Shown one piece after another: positions 7,985-17,408 of a DNA stretch of 64,000 bases. The stretch is from Geobacillus genomosp. 3 (GTDB lineage: Bacteria; Bacillota; Bacilli; Bacillales; Anoxybacillaceae), in assembly GCF_000445995.2 (NCBI RefSeq), contig NC_022080.4, positions 868,001-932,000 on the forward strand, read 5' to 3'. Under the pieces are notes generated by a model, which worked only from the letters and a program-made list of their open reading frames with translations, did not search any database and was not told where the DNA came from. Within the stretch, counting starts at the first letter, position 1. Every line of letters begins with the position of its first letter. Both the position numbers and the translations under genes were made by a program.

Positions 7985-9154
7985 TCAAGGCTCATACGGC
8001 AAGTTCACGATCGGAACGTCCAAAAAGTGGGTGATGGCGAGCGCACAGGCGCCTAAAATGCACGCTTTTTTTCCAATGGAAGAGAGCGATAGTTCCCGGT
8101 AATGGCTGATTGAAGAGCGCAAGTGCTGCTGAATATGCCCGAGAGCGTCCGGATGCATGCCGAGCAGCCGGCTGTTGAGCACGACGACTTCGGGATTGTA
8201 AAGGTTAATAATATTGTTAATGCCGACCGCTAAGTAATAAATGAACTGTTCCATGATGCGTTCCGTTTCTTCATCGCCTTCGGCCAACAGTTTTTGAATA
8301 TACTCGTACGTGACGTATTTGACTTGTTTGCATTTGGCCAAAGACTCAAATACACACGATTCGGAAGCGTATTTTTCCCAGCATCCTTTATTGCCGCAGT
8401 TGCACAGTCTGCCGTCGGGGACAACGATCATATGGCCCGCTTCGCCGGCAAACCCGTCATGCCCTTGAAAAAACTCGTTGTTAATGATCATGCCAAGGCC
8501 GATGCCGGAATAAAGGGTGACGCATAATAAGTTATTCGTTTGATGGTGGATAAATACCCGCTCAGCCAAGGCGGAGAGATTAGCGTTGTTTTCAAGGAAA
8601 ATTGGAATATCTTGCCCGATTTCGTTTTCCAAGTCTTTTTTTAAGTTGAGATGATGCCAACGGAAACGCGGCACAAAATGGATTGACTCCCTTTTAGAAA
8701 CGAGACCGTGAATAGCGATGGCAATGCCGACAATGCCGTAGCGGCTCGGTTTGTATTCCTCGATATACGCGCGAATATGGTGGGCAAGTAGGCGAACGAT
8801 CTCTTGATATTCCGGCGTCTCGAGCGTGACCGTTTTGGACGATACCGGTTTGCCGAGAAGGTCGGTGACGGTGAAGGAAATTTCGCCATAGTCTAAGTCA
8901 ATGCCGATGGCATAGCCGGCTTGAGCGTTCAAGGAAAGCATAATCGGCTTTCGGCCGACGCTGCTATGCTCATGCTCGATTTCACGAAGAAGTCCTTCTT
9001 CTAATAAATCCGCCACTTGTGCGGAAATGGTTGCCCGCGTTAAGGAGGTTGCCTTCGACAAATCGGCCCGCGAAATCATTCGCTCGTTGACGATCGTTTG
9101 AATGATCAAGGAGCGGTTCATTTTTTTTATATAGGCTGCATCTCCGGTCACCAT
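7985..9154 (-). CDS. ROK-family (XylR/NagC type) transcriptional repressor
   Basis: This 389-residue protein has an N-terminal winged helix-turn-helix (about residues 10-70, ISRADLSKATSLTRATIS) and a C-terminal ROK sugar-kinase-like domain. The ROK zinc motif is present as CNCGNKGCWEKYAS, and the glycine-rich GHDGFAGEAGHM segment precedes it. It is transcribed away from uxaC and convergently with the symporter. Three ATTAGTT-N5-AACWAAT sites in front of the transport and catabolic genes are its likely operators. The inducer should be glucuronate or a downstream hexuronate by context; this is inferred. RBS CGGAGGAC supports the ATG at 9154. Confidence 0.9.
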   Translation of the reverse strand: MVTGDAAYIKKMNRSLIIQTIVNERMISRADLSKATSLTRATISAQVADLLEEGLLREIEHEHSSVGRKPIMLSLNAQAGYAIGIDLDYGEISFTVTDLLGKPVSSKTVTLETPEYQEIVRLLAHHIRAYIEEYKPSRYGIVGIAIAIHGLVSKRESIHFVPRFRWHHLNLKKDLENEIGQDIPIFLENNANLSALAERVFIHHQTNNLLCVTLYSGIGLGMIINNEFFQGHDGFAGEAGHMIVVPDGRLCNCGNKGCWEKYASESCVFESLAKCKQVKYVTYEYIQKLLAEGDEETERIMEQFIYYLAVGINNIINLYNPEVVVLNSRLLGMHPDALGHIQQHLRSSISHYRELSLSSIGKKACILGACALAITHFLDVPIVNLPYEP

Positions 9155-9313
9155 GAATGAAAGTCCTCCGTTCCCGGCCGCGTGAACACGTTAGAAAAGA
9201 GTGGCGATAGACAGAATGAATGGTTGTAATCGCTCCGATGGCGGCCAATAGTGTTGTCTGAAGAATAGGCTATCATATTAGAAAGAAATCGACAAGAATC
9301 CATCAGTTATTCG

Positions 9314-9423
9314 TTGACGAAATGAACAAAAAGTGATATCGTTAAAGTGAATTAATTAGTTAAGTAAACAAATTAAATAGGAAGAGTCTATTCTTTTTTT
9401 ACTTGCTTTTGAAAGTGTTTGCA
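9314..9423 (+). promoter_or_regulatory. uxaC operon promoter, ROK operator O3 and cre-like site
   Basis: TTGACG (9314-9319) with a 17-base spacer to TATCGT (9337-9342) resembles the promoter at 5689 over most of its length. ATTAGTT-AAGTA-AACAAAT at 9355-9373 is identical to O1. TGAAAGTGTTTGCA at 9410-9423 differs from the cre consensus at one position and would act as a roadblock for CcpA. Together they suggest induction by hexuronate and repression by preferred sugars. Confidence 0.65.
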
Positions 9424-9453
9424 AAAACGGGTAGGGGAGATGAAGGGAAACGT

Positions 9454-10857
9454 ATGAAGACGTTTTTAGATGACCATTTTTTGCTTGAGACAAATACAGC
9501 CGTCCGGCTTTATGAAGAAGCGGCGAGACACTTGCCGATTTTTGATTTTCACTGCCACTTGGACCCGAAAGAAATATGGGAAAACAAGCCATATGATAAT
9601 ATCACGCAACTTTGGCTCGGCGGAGACCATTATAAATGGCGGGCGATGCGCATGCATGGAGTGGGCGAGAAGTTCATCACCGGCGATGCGAGCGATTGGG
9701 AAAAGTTTCTCGCCTGGGCTGAAACAGTGCCCCATTTGATCGGCAACCCGCTTTATCATTGGACCCATATGGAACTGAAGATGTTTTTTGGGATTGAAAA
9801 GCCGCTAAACCCAAAAACAGCAAAAGAGATTTACGAAGAATGCAACGAAAAGCTGCAACAGCCGGAGTTTCGACCGCGGGCGCTCATCCGGCGGGCAAAT
9901 GTCGCTTTTATTGGCACAACGGATGATCCGCTATCGACGCTTGAGTTTCATCGCCGGCTTCGGGATGATGAGTCGTTTCAAACGATCATTGCGCCGACGT
10001 TCCGTCCGGATCAGGCGCTGTTTATTGAACGCCCGTCGTTTACGGATTGGCTGAGGAAGCTGTCGGAAGCATCGGGCATCGCGATTGACTCGTTTTCTGA
10101 TTTTTTGGCGGCTCTCAAGCAACGGATCGATGAGTTTCATGAACACGGTGGCCGGGCGTCAGACCACGATATTCCGAAAATGGAGTATGTCGCTGTTACG
10201 GAATCAGAAGCGGCGGCGATTTTTCAAAAACGGGTGAACGGCGGGGCGCTTTCCGCTGCGGAGCTCGTTGCTTATCGGTCGTTCTTGCTTACGGAGTTAG
10301 GAAAAATGTACGCCGAAAAACAATGGGTGATGCAGCTGCACATCGGGGCGATGCGCAACAACAATACGAAAATGAATCGGCTTCTTGGCCCGGACGCCGG
10401 ATTTGATTCGATCGGGGAAACGAATATAGCCGAAGGACTGTCGCGTTTTCTTGACGCCCTTGACCGGGAAGACGCGCTGCCGCGAACCGTATTGTTTAAC
10501 TTGAATCCGAAAGACAATGCTGTGATTGCTGGGATGATGGGAAACTTTTATGAAGAGGGCGTGCCGGGAAAAATCCAATTCGGTTCGGCATGGTGGTTTA
10601 ATGACCATATCGATGGAATGGAAAAGCAAATGCGCGATTTGGCGAATGTCGGAGTGCTCAGCCATTTTATCGGGATGTTGACAGATTCGCGCAGTTTTCT
10701 TTCTTACGCCCGCCATGATTATTTCCGCCGCATTCTTTGCAATCTTCTTGGCGACTGGGTGGAAAAAGGGCTTGTCCATAACGATATCGATTTTCTTGTC
10801 CAGATGGTGAAAAATATAGGCTACTACAATGCCGAAAGTTATTTTTTGCAACGCTAA
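9454..10857 (+). CDS. uxaC: Uronate isomerase (glucuronate/galacturonate isomerase)
   Basis: UxaC converts D-glucuronate to D-fructuronate (and D-galacturonate to D-tagaturonate) in the cytoplasm. The 467-residue length matches the family. The amidohydrolase metal motif FDFHCHLDPKE is at residues 30-40 (H33, H35), and the conserved NPLYHWTHMEL, HIGAMRNNNTKM and SAWWFNDH segments are present. The ATG at 9454 follows AAGGGAAA and fits the family start better than the upstream in-frame codon at 9403. It heads the long operon running to the nickel permease and gives the fructuronate that the SDR enzyme would reduce. Confidence 0.95.
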   Translation: MKTFLDDHFLLETNTAVRLYEEAARHLPIFDFHCHLDPKEIWENKPYDNITQLWLGGDHYKWRAMRMHGVGEKFITGDASDWEKFLAWAETVPHLIGNPLYHWTHMELKMFFGIEKPLNPKTAKEIYEECNEKLQQPEFRPRALIRRANVAFIGTTDDPLSTLEFHRRLRDDESFQTIIAPTFRPDQALFIERPSFTDWLRKLSEASGIAIDSFSDFLAALKQRIDEFHEHGGRASDHDIPKMEYVAVTESEAAAIFQKRVNGGALSAAELVAYRSFLLTELGKMYAEKQWVMQLHIGAMRNNNTKMNRLLGPDAGFDSIGETNIAEGLSRFLDALDREDALPRTVLFNLNPKDNAVIAGMMGNFYEEGVPGKIQFGSAWWFNDHIDGMEKQMRDLANVGVLSHFIGMLTDSRSFLSYARHDYFRRILCNLLGDWVEKGLVHNDIDFLVQMVKNIGYYNAESYFLQR

Positions 10858-10946
10858 GCGGCTTTTCCGATGGTGGATCCCCCTTCCTGCTCTGCCATGC
10901 TGGAGTGGGGAGCAAAAATAAATGACGGCTAAGGAGTGGAGAGAGA

Positions 10947-12747
10947 ATGCTGTATCCAATTGTGACTGAAACGCGCCATATCATCGACTTAAACGGTGTT
11001 TGGAACTTTAAGCTCGATTCAGGAAACGGGTTTGAAGAAAACTGGCAACGCGCGCCATTAACCGATCCGCAGCCGATGGCGGTGCCGGCGTCGTTTAATG
11101 ACCTCGGTGTGACTTCTGATATTCGCAACCATGTCGGCTGGGTTTGGTACGAGCGGGAGTTTGTCGTTCCGTCGAGCTTATTGTCAGAGCGGGTCGTGTT
11201 ACGGTTCGGTTCGGCGACACATGTGGCAAACGTTTATGTGAACGGCCAATTGGTTGTCGAACATAAAGGGAGGGTTTTTGCCGTTTGAAGCGGAAATCAA
11301 TTCGTATATTCAACCAGGGAAAAACCGTCTGACCGTAGCAGTGAACAATGTGATCGACTCGTCGACATTGCCGGTCGGCCTTTATCAAGAAAAGGAAGTA
11401 AAAGGACTTGGCACGGTGGTGCGCAACAATCCGAACTTTGACTTTTTCAATTATGCAGGGCTGCACCGACCGGTGAAAATTTATACGACACCGCATGTTT
11501 ACGTGCAAGATGTGACGATCGTAACCGATGTCGCCGGTTCGACAGGAACTGTCCGTTACGCGGTGGAACAGATTGGCGAGGCGGATGTGCGCGCAGCTGT
11601 CATTGATGAGTCAGGAAACGAAGTGGCGAAAGGGGAAGGGGCGGCAGCCGAGCTGACCATTCCGGACGTCCGTTTATGGGAACCGCTGAATGCGTATTTG
11701 TATACACTGCGCATTGAACTTGTGAAAGATGGAAAAACGGTGGACGTTTATGAACAACCGTTTGGGGTTCGAACGGTAGAAGTAAAAGACGGCCAATTTT
11801 TGATTAACGGAAAGCCGTTTTATTTCAAAGGATTCGGAAAACATGAAGATACCCCAATTCACGGAAGAGGATTCAATGAAGCGGCGAACGTGCTTGACTT
11901 CAACTTGATGAAATGGATCGGGGCCAACTCGTTCCGCACAGCCCATTATCCGTATTCGGAAGAACTGATGCGGCTTGCTGACCGCGAAGGGTTCGTCGTC
12001 GTCGATGAAACGCCGGCTGTCGGTCTCCATTTGAATTTCTATGCGCTTTTATCCGGCTCGGAGCGGAAAAACAACACATGGGAATTGCTTCAAACGTTTG
12101 AACATCATAAGCAAGTGATCAAAGAGCTGATCGCCCGCGACAAGAATCACCCGTCGGTCGTGATGTGGTCGATCGCCAACGAGCCGGCTTCAGAGGAAGA
12201 AGGGGCTTACGAATATTTCCAACCGCTTGTTGAGCTGGCGAAACAGCTTGACCCGCAAAAGCGGCCGGTGACAATTGTCGTCCACCTTGGGGCCACCCCG
12301 GAAACGGACCGCGTCGCTGAGCTCGTTGACGTGATTGCCTTAAACCGTTACTACGGCTGGTATATCGACAGCGGCGATTTGGAAGTGGCAAAAGTAAAGC
12401 TGCGCGAAGAGCTGGCCGGTTGGACTGAGCGCTGCCCGGGCAAACCGATCCTCATGACTGAATACGGCGCCGATACCGTCGCCGGATTGCATGACGTCGA
12501 CCCGGTCATGTTTACGGAAGAATTCCAAGTTGCCTTTTTACAAGCGAATCACCAAGTGTTTGATGAGTTTTCCAACTTCATCGGCGAACATGTATGGAAT
12601 TTTGCTGATTTTGCGACAAGCCAAGGCATTATACGGGTGCAAGGAAACAAAAAAGGGATTTTCACCCGCGAGCGCAAACCAAAATATGCTGCTCATGAAC
12701 TGCGCCGCCGCTGGATGTCTATTCCAGACTTCTACTATAAATGGTAA
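10947..12747 (+). pseudogene. uidA: Beta-glucuronidase gene with +1 frameshift
   Basis: The two frames together encode about 600 residues of a GH2 beta-glucuronidase, which releases glucuronate from glucuronides. The first frame (10947-11288) ends after [13 protein letters not shown]; the second continues with [14 protein letters not shown] and runs to 12747. Deleting one G from the GGG at 11268-11270 joins them exactly. The acid/base site [11 protein letters not shown] and nucleophile region MTEYGADT are intact, and no other lesion was seen. This is consistent with a recent mutation or with a sequencing error. It sits between uxaC and the LarA homologue. If truly shifted, only an inactive N-terminal fragment would be made. 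Confidence 0.9.
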
Positions 12748-12770
12748 AATAAAAAGTGAAGATGGCAGAC

Positions 12771-12812
12771 GAAACGCCAGCGCATCCTAATTGGACGGCC
12801 CGCTGGCGTTTC
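12771..12812 (+). other. Strong intercistronic hairpin
   Basis: GAAACGCCAGCG (12771-12782) pairs perfectly with CGCTGGCGTTTC (12801-12812) around an 18-base loop, without a T run. It lies between uidA and the LarA homologue and may stabilise or process the operon mRNA, or cause partial termination. Confidence 0.55.
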
Positions 12813-12879
12813 CAACGATGAGGGATCAAAAATGGAGACATTGGGCAATAGGGCCGACATGATGAAAAGGAGGAAAAAC

Positions 12880-14148
12880 ATGGGCATTTTGCATGACCTG
12901 TTAAAAGATATTCCGATTCCGAAAGTGGCGAAAGTGAACGTTCATTTTGATGACACTTGCATTGAAAACGTGCCGCTCGCTCTAATGGAAAAGTTGCAGC
13001 AAGACCATATCCGCAGTCTCATTCGTCCGGGCATGGAAATCGCGGTGGCGGTCGGAAGCCGCGGGCTGGATCGGTTGGTGGAGATTGTCGCTACAACTGT
13101 TGCCTTTCTAAAGGAACAGGGGGCGAAACCGTTTATCGTCCCGAGCATGGGAAGCCACGGCGGTGCAACGGCGGAAGGGCAGCGGGCGGTGTTGGCCCAT
13201 CTCGGCGTAACCGAGGAAACGGCCGGCTGTGAAATTCGCTCATCGATGGACGTCGTCCAACTTGGGCAGCTGCCAAACGGCCTTCCGGTGTATATGGACC
13301 GGTTTGCGGCCAACGCCGACGGCATTGTCGTCATTAACCGCATAAAACCTCATACCGCTTTTCGCGGCCCGGTTGAAAGCGGGCTGATGAAAATGTTGAG
13401 CATCGGGCTCGGAAAACAAAAAGGGGCGGAAGCATGCCACCAGTTAGGATTTAAATACATGGCGGAAAATGTTCCGGCGATGGCGAAAATGATGATGGAG
13501 AAAAAACCGGTGCTGTTCGGGGTGGCAACGATTGAAAATGCATTTGACAAAGTAGCGATCGTGGATGTGTTGACGCCAAAGGAAATCATTGAGAAGGAGC
13601 CAGAGCTGCAGAAAAAAGCGAAGCAGCTGCTGCCGCGCCTGTTTTTTGACCAAATTGACGTGCTTGTCATCGACCAAATCGGAAAAAATATTAGCGGCGA
13701 CGGAATGGATCCAAACATTACGGGCCGCTATCCGACTCCGTACGCGCATGGCGGTCCGGATGTGAACAAAATGGTCGTGTTGGATTTAACCCCGGAAACG
13801 GAAGGGAACGCCAACGGGGTCGGGACGGCCGATTTCACGACCAAACGGCTTGTCGATAAGATGGACTTGGAAGTGACATATGCAAACGGCCTGACTTCAA
13901 CTGTTGTCGCCCCGACGAAAATTGCGACGACACTGCCAAACGACCGGATGGCCATTCAGGCTGCCATTAAAACGTGCAATATTTTAGATTTTACAAAAGT
14001 GAAATTAGTGCGCATTCAAAACACCTTGAAAATCGGTGAAATCGAAGTGTCGGAAGCGTTAATTCCTTATGTGGAGAGCCACCCGAATATGGAAGTCGTT
14101 GCCGGTCCATATGAATGGGTGTTTGATAAACATGGACAATTATTTTAA
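12880..14148 (+). CDS. LarA-superfamily nickel-pincer 2-epimerase, probable mannonate/gluconate epimerase
   Basis: This 422-residue DUF2088/LarA homologue would use the nickel-pincer nucleotide to racemise or epimerise a 2-hydroxy acid by hydride transfer. K171 and H187 are 16 residues apart, matching K184 (cofactor attachment) and H200 (nickel ligand) of Lactobacillus plantarum LarA; H93 (GSHGG) and H158 (IKPHTAF) fit its catalytic histidines. The start at 12880 has AGGAGG at 12868-12873. Neighbours make mannonate (SDR) and use gluconate (kinase), which are C2 epimers, so mannonate/gluconate epimerisation is the best inference. A gluconate epimerase is, from memory, a known member of this superfamily. 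Lactate or another acid remains possible. Confidence 0.8.
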   Translation: MGILHDLLKDIPIPKVAKVNVHFDDTCIENVPLALMEKLQQDHIRSLIRPGMEIAVAVGSRGLDRLVEIVATTVAFLKEQGAKPFIVPSMGSHGGATAEGQRAVLAHLGVTEETAGCEIRSSMDVVQLGQLPNGLPVYMDRFAANADGIVVINRIKPHTAFRGPVESGLMKMLSIGLGKQKGAEACHQLGFKYMAENVPAMAKMMMEKKPVLFGVATIENAFDKVAIVDVLTPKEIIEKEPELQKKAKQLLPRLFFDQIDVLVIDQIGKNISGDGMDPNITGRYPTPYAHGGPDVNKMVVLDLTPETEGNANGVGTADFTTKRLVDKMDLEVTYANGLTSTVVAPTKIATTLPNDRMAIQAAIKTCNILDFTKVKLVRIQNTLKIGEIEVSEALIPYVESHPNMEVVAGPYEWVFDKHGQLF

Positions 14149-14169
14149 CAAGCAAAGGGAGAGGACAAC

Positions 14170-14940
14170 ATGGATCGCTTATTTGACTTGACAGGAAAAG
14201 TAGCTGTAGCCATCGGGGGAAATAGTGTATTAGGGTCAGCGATGGCCAAAGGATTGGCTGCATACGGAGCGAAGGTCGCCATTGTGGGGCGCAATTTGGA
14301 CAAGGCGGAACAAGTCGCCGCAGACATCCGCCATCACGGCGGGACGGCTCAAGCGTTTCAAGCCGATGTCAGCGACCGCGCTTCGCTTTTGCAAGTGGCT
14401 GAGCGCATTGAACAATGGGCAGGAGGCTGGGACATTTTGCTCAATGCACCCGGGAAAAACAGCTCGACCCCGTTTTTCGAGCTTGATGCGGACGAGTGGG
14501 ATGACATTATGGATGTCAATCTAAAAGGGATTGTGTTTACATGCCAAATTTTCGCCAAACGGATGATCGAGCAAGGGAGAAAAGGAAGCATTATTAACAT
14601 TTCGTCCGTGTCGTCAACGACGCCGCTCTCAAGAGTATTTACGTACTCTGTATCAAAGGCGGGGCTCAACAGCGTCACGCAATATTTGGCGCGCGAGTTG
14701 GCGCCGTATGGCATTCGGGTGAATGCCATTATTCCTGGATTTTTTCCGGCTGAGCAAAACCGGAAAATATTGGATGATGAACGGGTTGAAGCGATTATGC
14801 GCCATACGCCGATGAAACGGTTCGGCGAGCCGGAAGAACTGCAAGGAGCGGCGGTATGGCTGGCATCCGACCGTGCTTCAAGCTTCGTCACCGGCGCGCT
14901 CATCCGCGTTGACGGCGGGTTTGGCGCCATGACGATTTAA
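14170..14940 (+). CDS. uxuB: SDR-type D-mannonate oxidoreductase (fructuronate reductase)
   Basis: This 256-residue short-chain dehydrogenase has an N-terminal dinucleotide loop (GGNSVLGSAMA in place of TGGxxGIG), the NAPG motif, and catalytic Ser and YSVSK. The later NAIIPGFFPAEQNRKIL segment is characteristic of SDR mannonate oxidoreductases of bacilli. It should reduce D-fructuronate to D-mannonate with NAD(P)H. It lies 21 bases after the LarA homologue and before larE, in line with a pathway from glucuronate. It is unrelated to the longer E. coli UxuB. A gluconate 5-dehydrogenase activity is the main alternative. Confidence 0.82.
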   Translation: MDRLFDLTGKVAVAIGGNSVLGSAMAKGLAAYGAKVAIVGRNLDKAEQVAADIRHHGGTAQAFQADVSDRASLLQVAERIEQWAGGWDILLNAPGKNSSTPFFELDADEWDDIMDVNLKGIVFTCQIFAKRMIEQGRKGSIINISSVSSTTPLSRVFTYSVSKAGLNSVTQYLARELAPYGIRVNAIIPGFFPAEQNRKILDDERVEAIMRHTPMKRFGEPEELQGAAVWLASDRASSFVTGALIRVDGGFGAMTI

Positions 14941-14967
14941 TATAAAGTAGGCAGGGAGGTGAAGCCG

Positions 14968-15771
14968 ATGCTTGAGCAAAAATATGAAAAGCTGCAGTCC
15001 ATTCTTCGGGATATGGGATCAGTGGTGGTCGCGTTTTCCGGCGGGGTCGACAGCACGTTTTTGCTGAAAGCGGCGGTGGACACGCTCGGAGCAGATCATG
15101 TGCTGGCCGTTACCGCTGATTCGGAGACGTATCCGTCCAGCGAACTCGAGGAAGCAAAGCGGCTGGCGAAATGGATCGGGGCTCCGCATGAAATTATTGA
15201 AACGTCGGAACTGGCGATCCCGGGTTATGCGGAAAACTCGAAAAACCGCTGTTATTTTTGCAAAAGCAGTTTGTTTGACCATTTGATCCCCCTTATGGAG
15301 GCAAAAGGGTTTCAAAATGTCGTTTACGGTGTCATTGCCGATGACGCCAACGAATATCGGCCGGGAATGAAGGCGGCGAAAGAAAGAGGGGTGTGCGGCC
15401 CCCTTCAAGAGGCGAACTTATACAAAAAAGAAATTCGTGAACTCTCCCGCCGGCTCGGCTTGCCGACATGGGACAAACCGTCTTTTGCCTGTCTGTCGTC
15501 GCGCATTGCCTATGGCGAATCGATTACAGTGGAAAAATTGACGAGGGTGGAAAAAGCAGAACAATTTCTCAGACAGACGTTTCAGATTCGCCAAGTGCGG
15601 GTCCGCACTCACCAAGAGATTGCAAGAATTGAAGTGGAGCCAAACGATATGGCGGTCATTTTGGCGCATCGCGACCGCATTGCGAAACAGCTGCAAACGT
15701 ACGGCTATCAATATGTGACGCTCGATTTAGTCGGCTATCAGAGCGGAAGTATGAACAAAATGTTGCCGTAA
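14968..15771 (+). CDS. larE: LarE, ATP-dependent sulfur transferase for the nickel-pincer cofactor
   Basis: LarE adenylates pyridinium-3,5-biscarboxylate mononucleotide and inserts sulfur to give the thiocarboxylates that bind nickel. This 267-residue protein has the PP-loop SGGVDST (24-30). C175, in FACLSSR, aligns with the sacrificial C176 of L. plantarum LarE. Two more cysteines in RCYFC (C95, C98) make the three-cysteine arrangement that in other LarE proteins holds an iron-sulfur cluster and allows catalytic sulfur transfer. The ATG at 14968 is preferred over GTG 14959 because AGGGAGG lies 8 bases upstream. It is co-transcribed with the LarA homologue. Confidence 0.93.
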   Translation: MLEQKYEKLQSILRDMGSVVVAFSGGVDSTFLLKAAVDTLGADHVLAVTADSETYPSSELEEAKRLAKWIGAPHEIIETSELAIPGYAENSKNRCYFCKSSLFDHLIPLMEAKGFQNVVYGVIADDANEYRPGMKAAKERGVCGPLQEANLYKKEIRELSRRLGLPTWDKPSFACLSSRIAYGESITVEKLTRVEKAEQFLRQTFQIRQVRVRTHQEIARIEVEPNDMAVILAHRDRIAKQLQTYGYQYVTLDLVGYQSGSMNKMLP

Positions 15772-15918
15772 GCGATCGATCAGCGAACGGGCCAGCATGT
15801 CGAAAGCAGGTTCTTAAGCGTAAAGATTTCTGACGTGTTTCTGTTCCGGAATAACTTTTTTCGAATTAATGGACTAGCGTTCGAAATGGTTGGTTGAATG
15901 CGAAAAAGGAGAGGCATC

Positions 15919-17400
15919 ATGGCAAAAGAATATGTGATCGGGTTGGATCTTGGAACGACAAGTGTGAAAGCATGTGTGTTTCATAGGAGCGGCCAATTGA
16001 TGGCCGAGGCTGAAAAAATGAATACGTTCCATTACCCGAAACAAGGGTGGGTGGAACAAGATGCGGCGGAAATTGAGCGTTCCGCGGTCTTGGCCGTGCG
16101 CGAAGCAATCAGACAGGCTGGAATCAGCCAAAAGGAACTGTTGGCGGTCGGTTTATCGGCGGCAATGCATTCGCTCGTTTGCGTGGACAAGGACGGACAT
16201 CCGCTTTCTCCGGCGCTCATTTGGGCTGATGGGCGAAGCGCTCCCCAGGCGGAACAGCTGCGGAAAACGATGGGGAAAACGGTGTACGCCAAAACGGGAA
16301 CTCCGGTTCATCCGATGACCCCGTTGGCCAAATTGTTATGGATGAAAGAAACGAAGTATACGCCATATGAGCGGGCGTTTTCCTTTCTGTCGATCAAAGA
16401 GTATGTCGTGCGGCGCTGGTTTCATACCAATGTGATCGATTACTCGATGGCATCGGCGACCGGGTTGTTCAATCCGAGCACATTTCAATGGGAACCGGAG
16501 TTGCTCAAGTTAGCGGGGATTCGTGAAGATCAACTGTCCGAGCTCGTCCCGCCCACATATGTGATGACAGGGGTGGATGAGGCGGTTGCTGAGCAGATGG
16601 GAATTCCCCGTGATTTGCCGTTTGTCATAGGTGCTGCCGACGGCCAGCTCGCCAATTTAGGCATTGGCGCCATTTTTCCCGGCGAAGTGGCCGTCTCGGT
16701 CGGCACGAGCGGAGCGGTTCGCCAAATGACCCGTGAACCGAAAATGAGTGAAAATGGCGAGACTTTTTGTTATGCTTTTACAAAAGAGCGGTTTATTATT
16801 GGCGGGCCGTCAAACAACGGCGGCATTGCGCTGCAGTGGCTGAAAGACATCATGAACGATCAACGGAGTTTTAGTCAGTTTTTGGAAGATGCTGCACGAG
16901 CAGTGCCCGGGGCGGACGGTCTGATTTTTCTTCCGTATATTAACGGTGAACGGGCGCCGCTTTGGGATCCGCGGGCGAAAGGCGGCTTTTACGGAGCGAC
17001 GGTCACCCATAAGCAAGAACATTTTATCCGGGCAGTGATGGAAGGGATCACGTTCAATCTTTACCAAATCGGAAAGGCGTTGGAAACATTGGCTGGAAAG
17101 CCAAAGAAGTTATACGTCAGCGGTGGGTTGGCGCGTTCTCCGCTATGGCTGCAAATCTTAGCGGACGTGTTTGATGCAGAAATCGGCGTTCCAAAAAGCC
17201 ATCACGGGGCAGCGTGGGGCGCGGCATGGACAGCGCTTGTCGCCATCGGCGAAGCGGAATCGTTGGAAGCGATTAAGGCGCACATTCCGATGGGGGAAAC
17301 AGTCATGCCGAATGAGGACAACCGGAAAGCCTATAAAGAGGTTTATGAACGCTACGAGCGCCTTGTCCGCCATATGGCGAGCTACTTTCAAAAGGAATAG
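15919..17400 (+). CDS. gntK: Gluconokinase, FGGY family
   Basis: This 493-residue FGGY kinase should phosphorylate D-gluconate to 6-phosphogluconate, which enters the pentose phosphate pathway. The N-terminal phosphate-binding loop is IGLDLGTTSVKA (residues 6-17); the C-terminal domain has VSVGTSGAVR and YVSGGLARSPLWLQIL. The sequence is closest in feel to the B. subtilis GntK type rather than xylulokinase. ATG 15919 has AAGGAGAGG upstream. It stands among larE and larB in the same operon, and no gluconate permease is nearby, so its substrate is probably made inside the cell by the LarA-type enzyme. Confidence 0.88.
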   Translation: MAKEYVIGLDLGTTSVKACVFHRSGQLMAEAEKMNTFHYPKQGWVEQDAAEIERSAVLAVREAIRQAGISQKELLAVGLSAAMHSLVCVDKDGHPLSPALIWADGRSAPQAEQLRKTMGKTVYAKTGTPVHPMTPLAKLLWMKETKYTPYERAFSFLSIKEYVVRRWFHTNVIDYSMASATGLFNPSTFQWEPELLKLAGIREDQLSELVPPTYVMTGVDEAVAEQMGIPRDLPFVIGAADGQLANLGIGAIFPGEVAVSVGTSGAVRQMTREPKMSENGETFCYAFTKERFIIGGPSNNGGIALQWLKDIMNDQRSFSQFLEDAARAVPGADGLIFLPYINGERAPLWDPRAKGGFYGATVTHKQEHFIRAVMEGITFNLYQIGKALETLAGKPKKLYVSGGLARSPLWLQILADVFDAEIGVPKSHHGAAWGAAWTALVAIGEAESLEAIKAHIPMGETVMPNEDNRKAYKEVYERYERLVRHMASYFQKE

Positions 17401-17408
17401 GTGATGTG

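Noticed and set aside
12880..14148. Lactate racemase as the function of the LarA homologue
   Set aside because: No lactate permease or lactate genes are nearby and the neighbours handle C6 sugar acids; kept only as an alternative.
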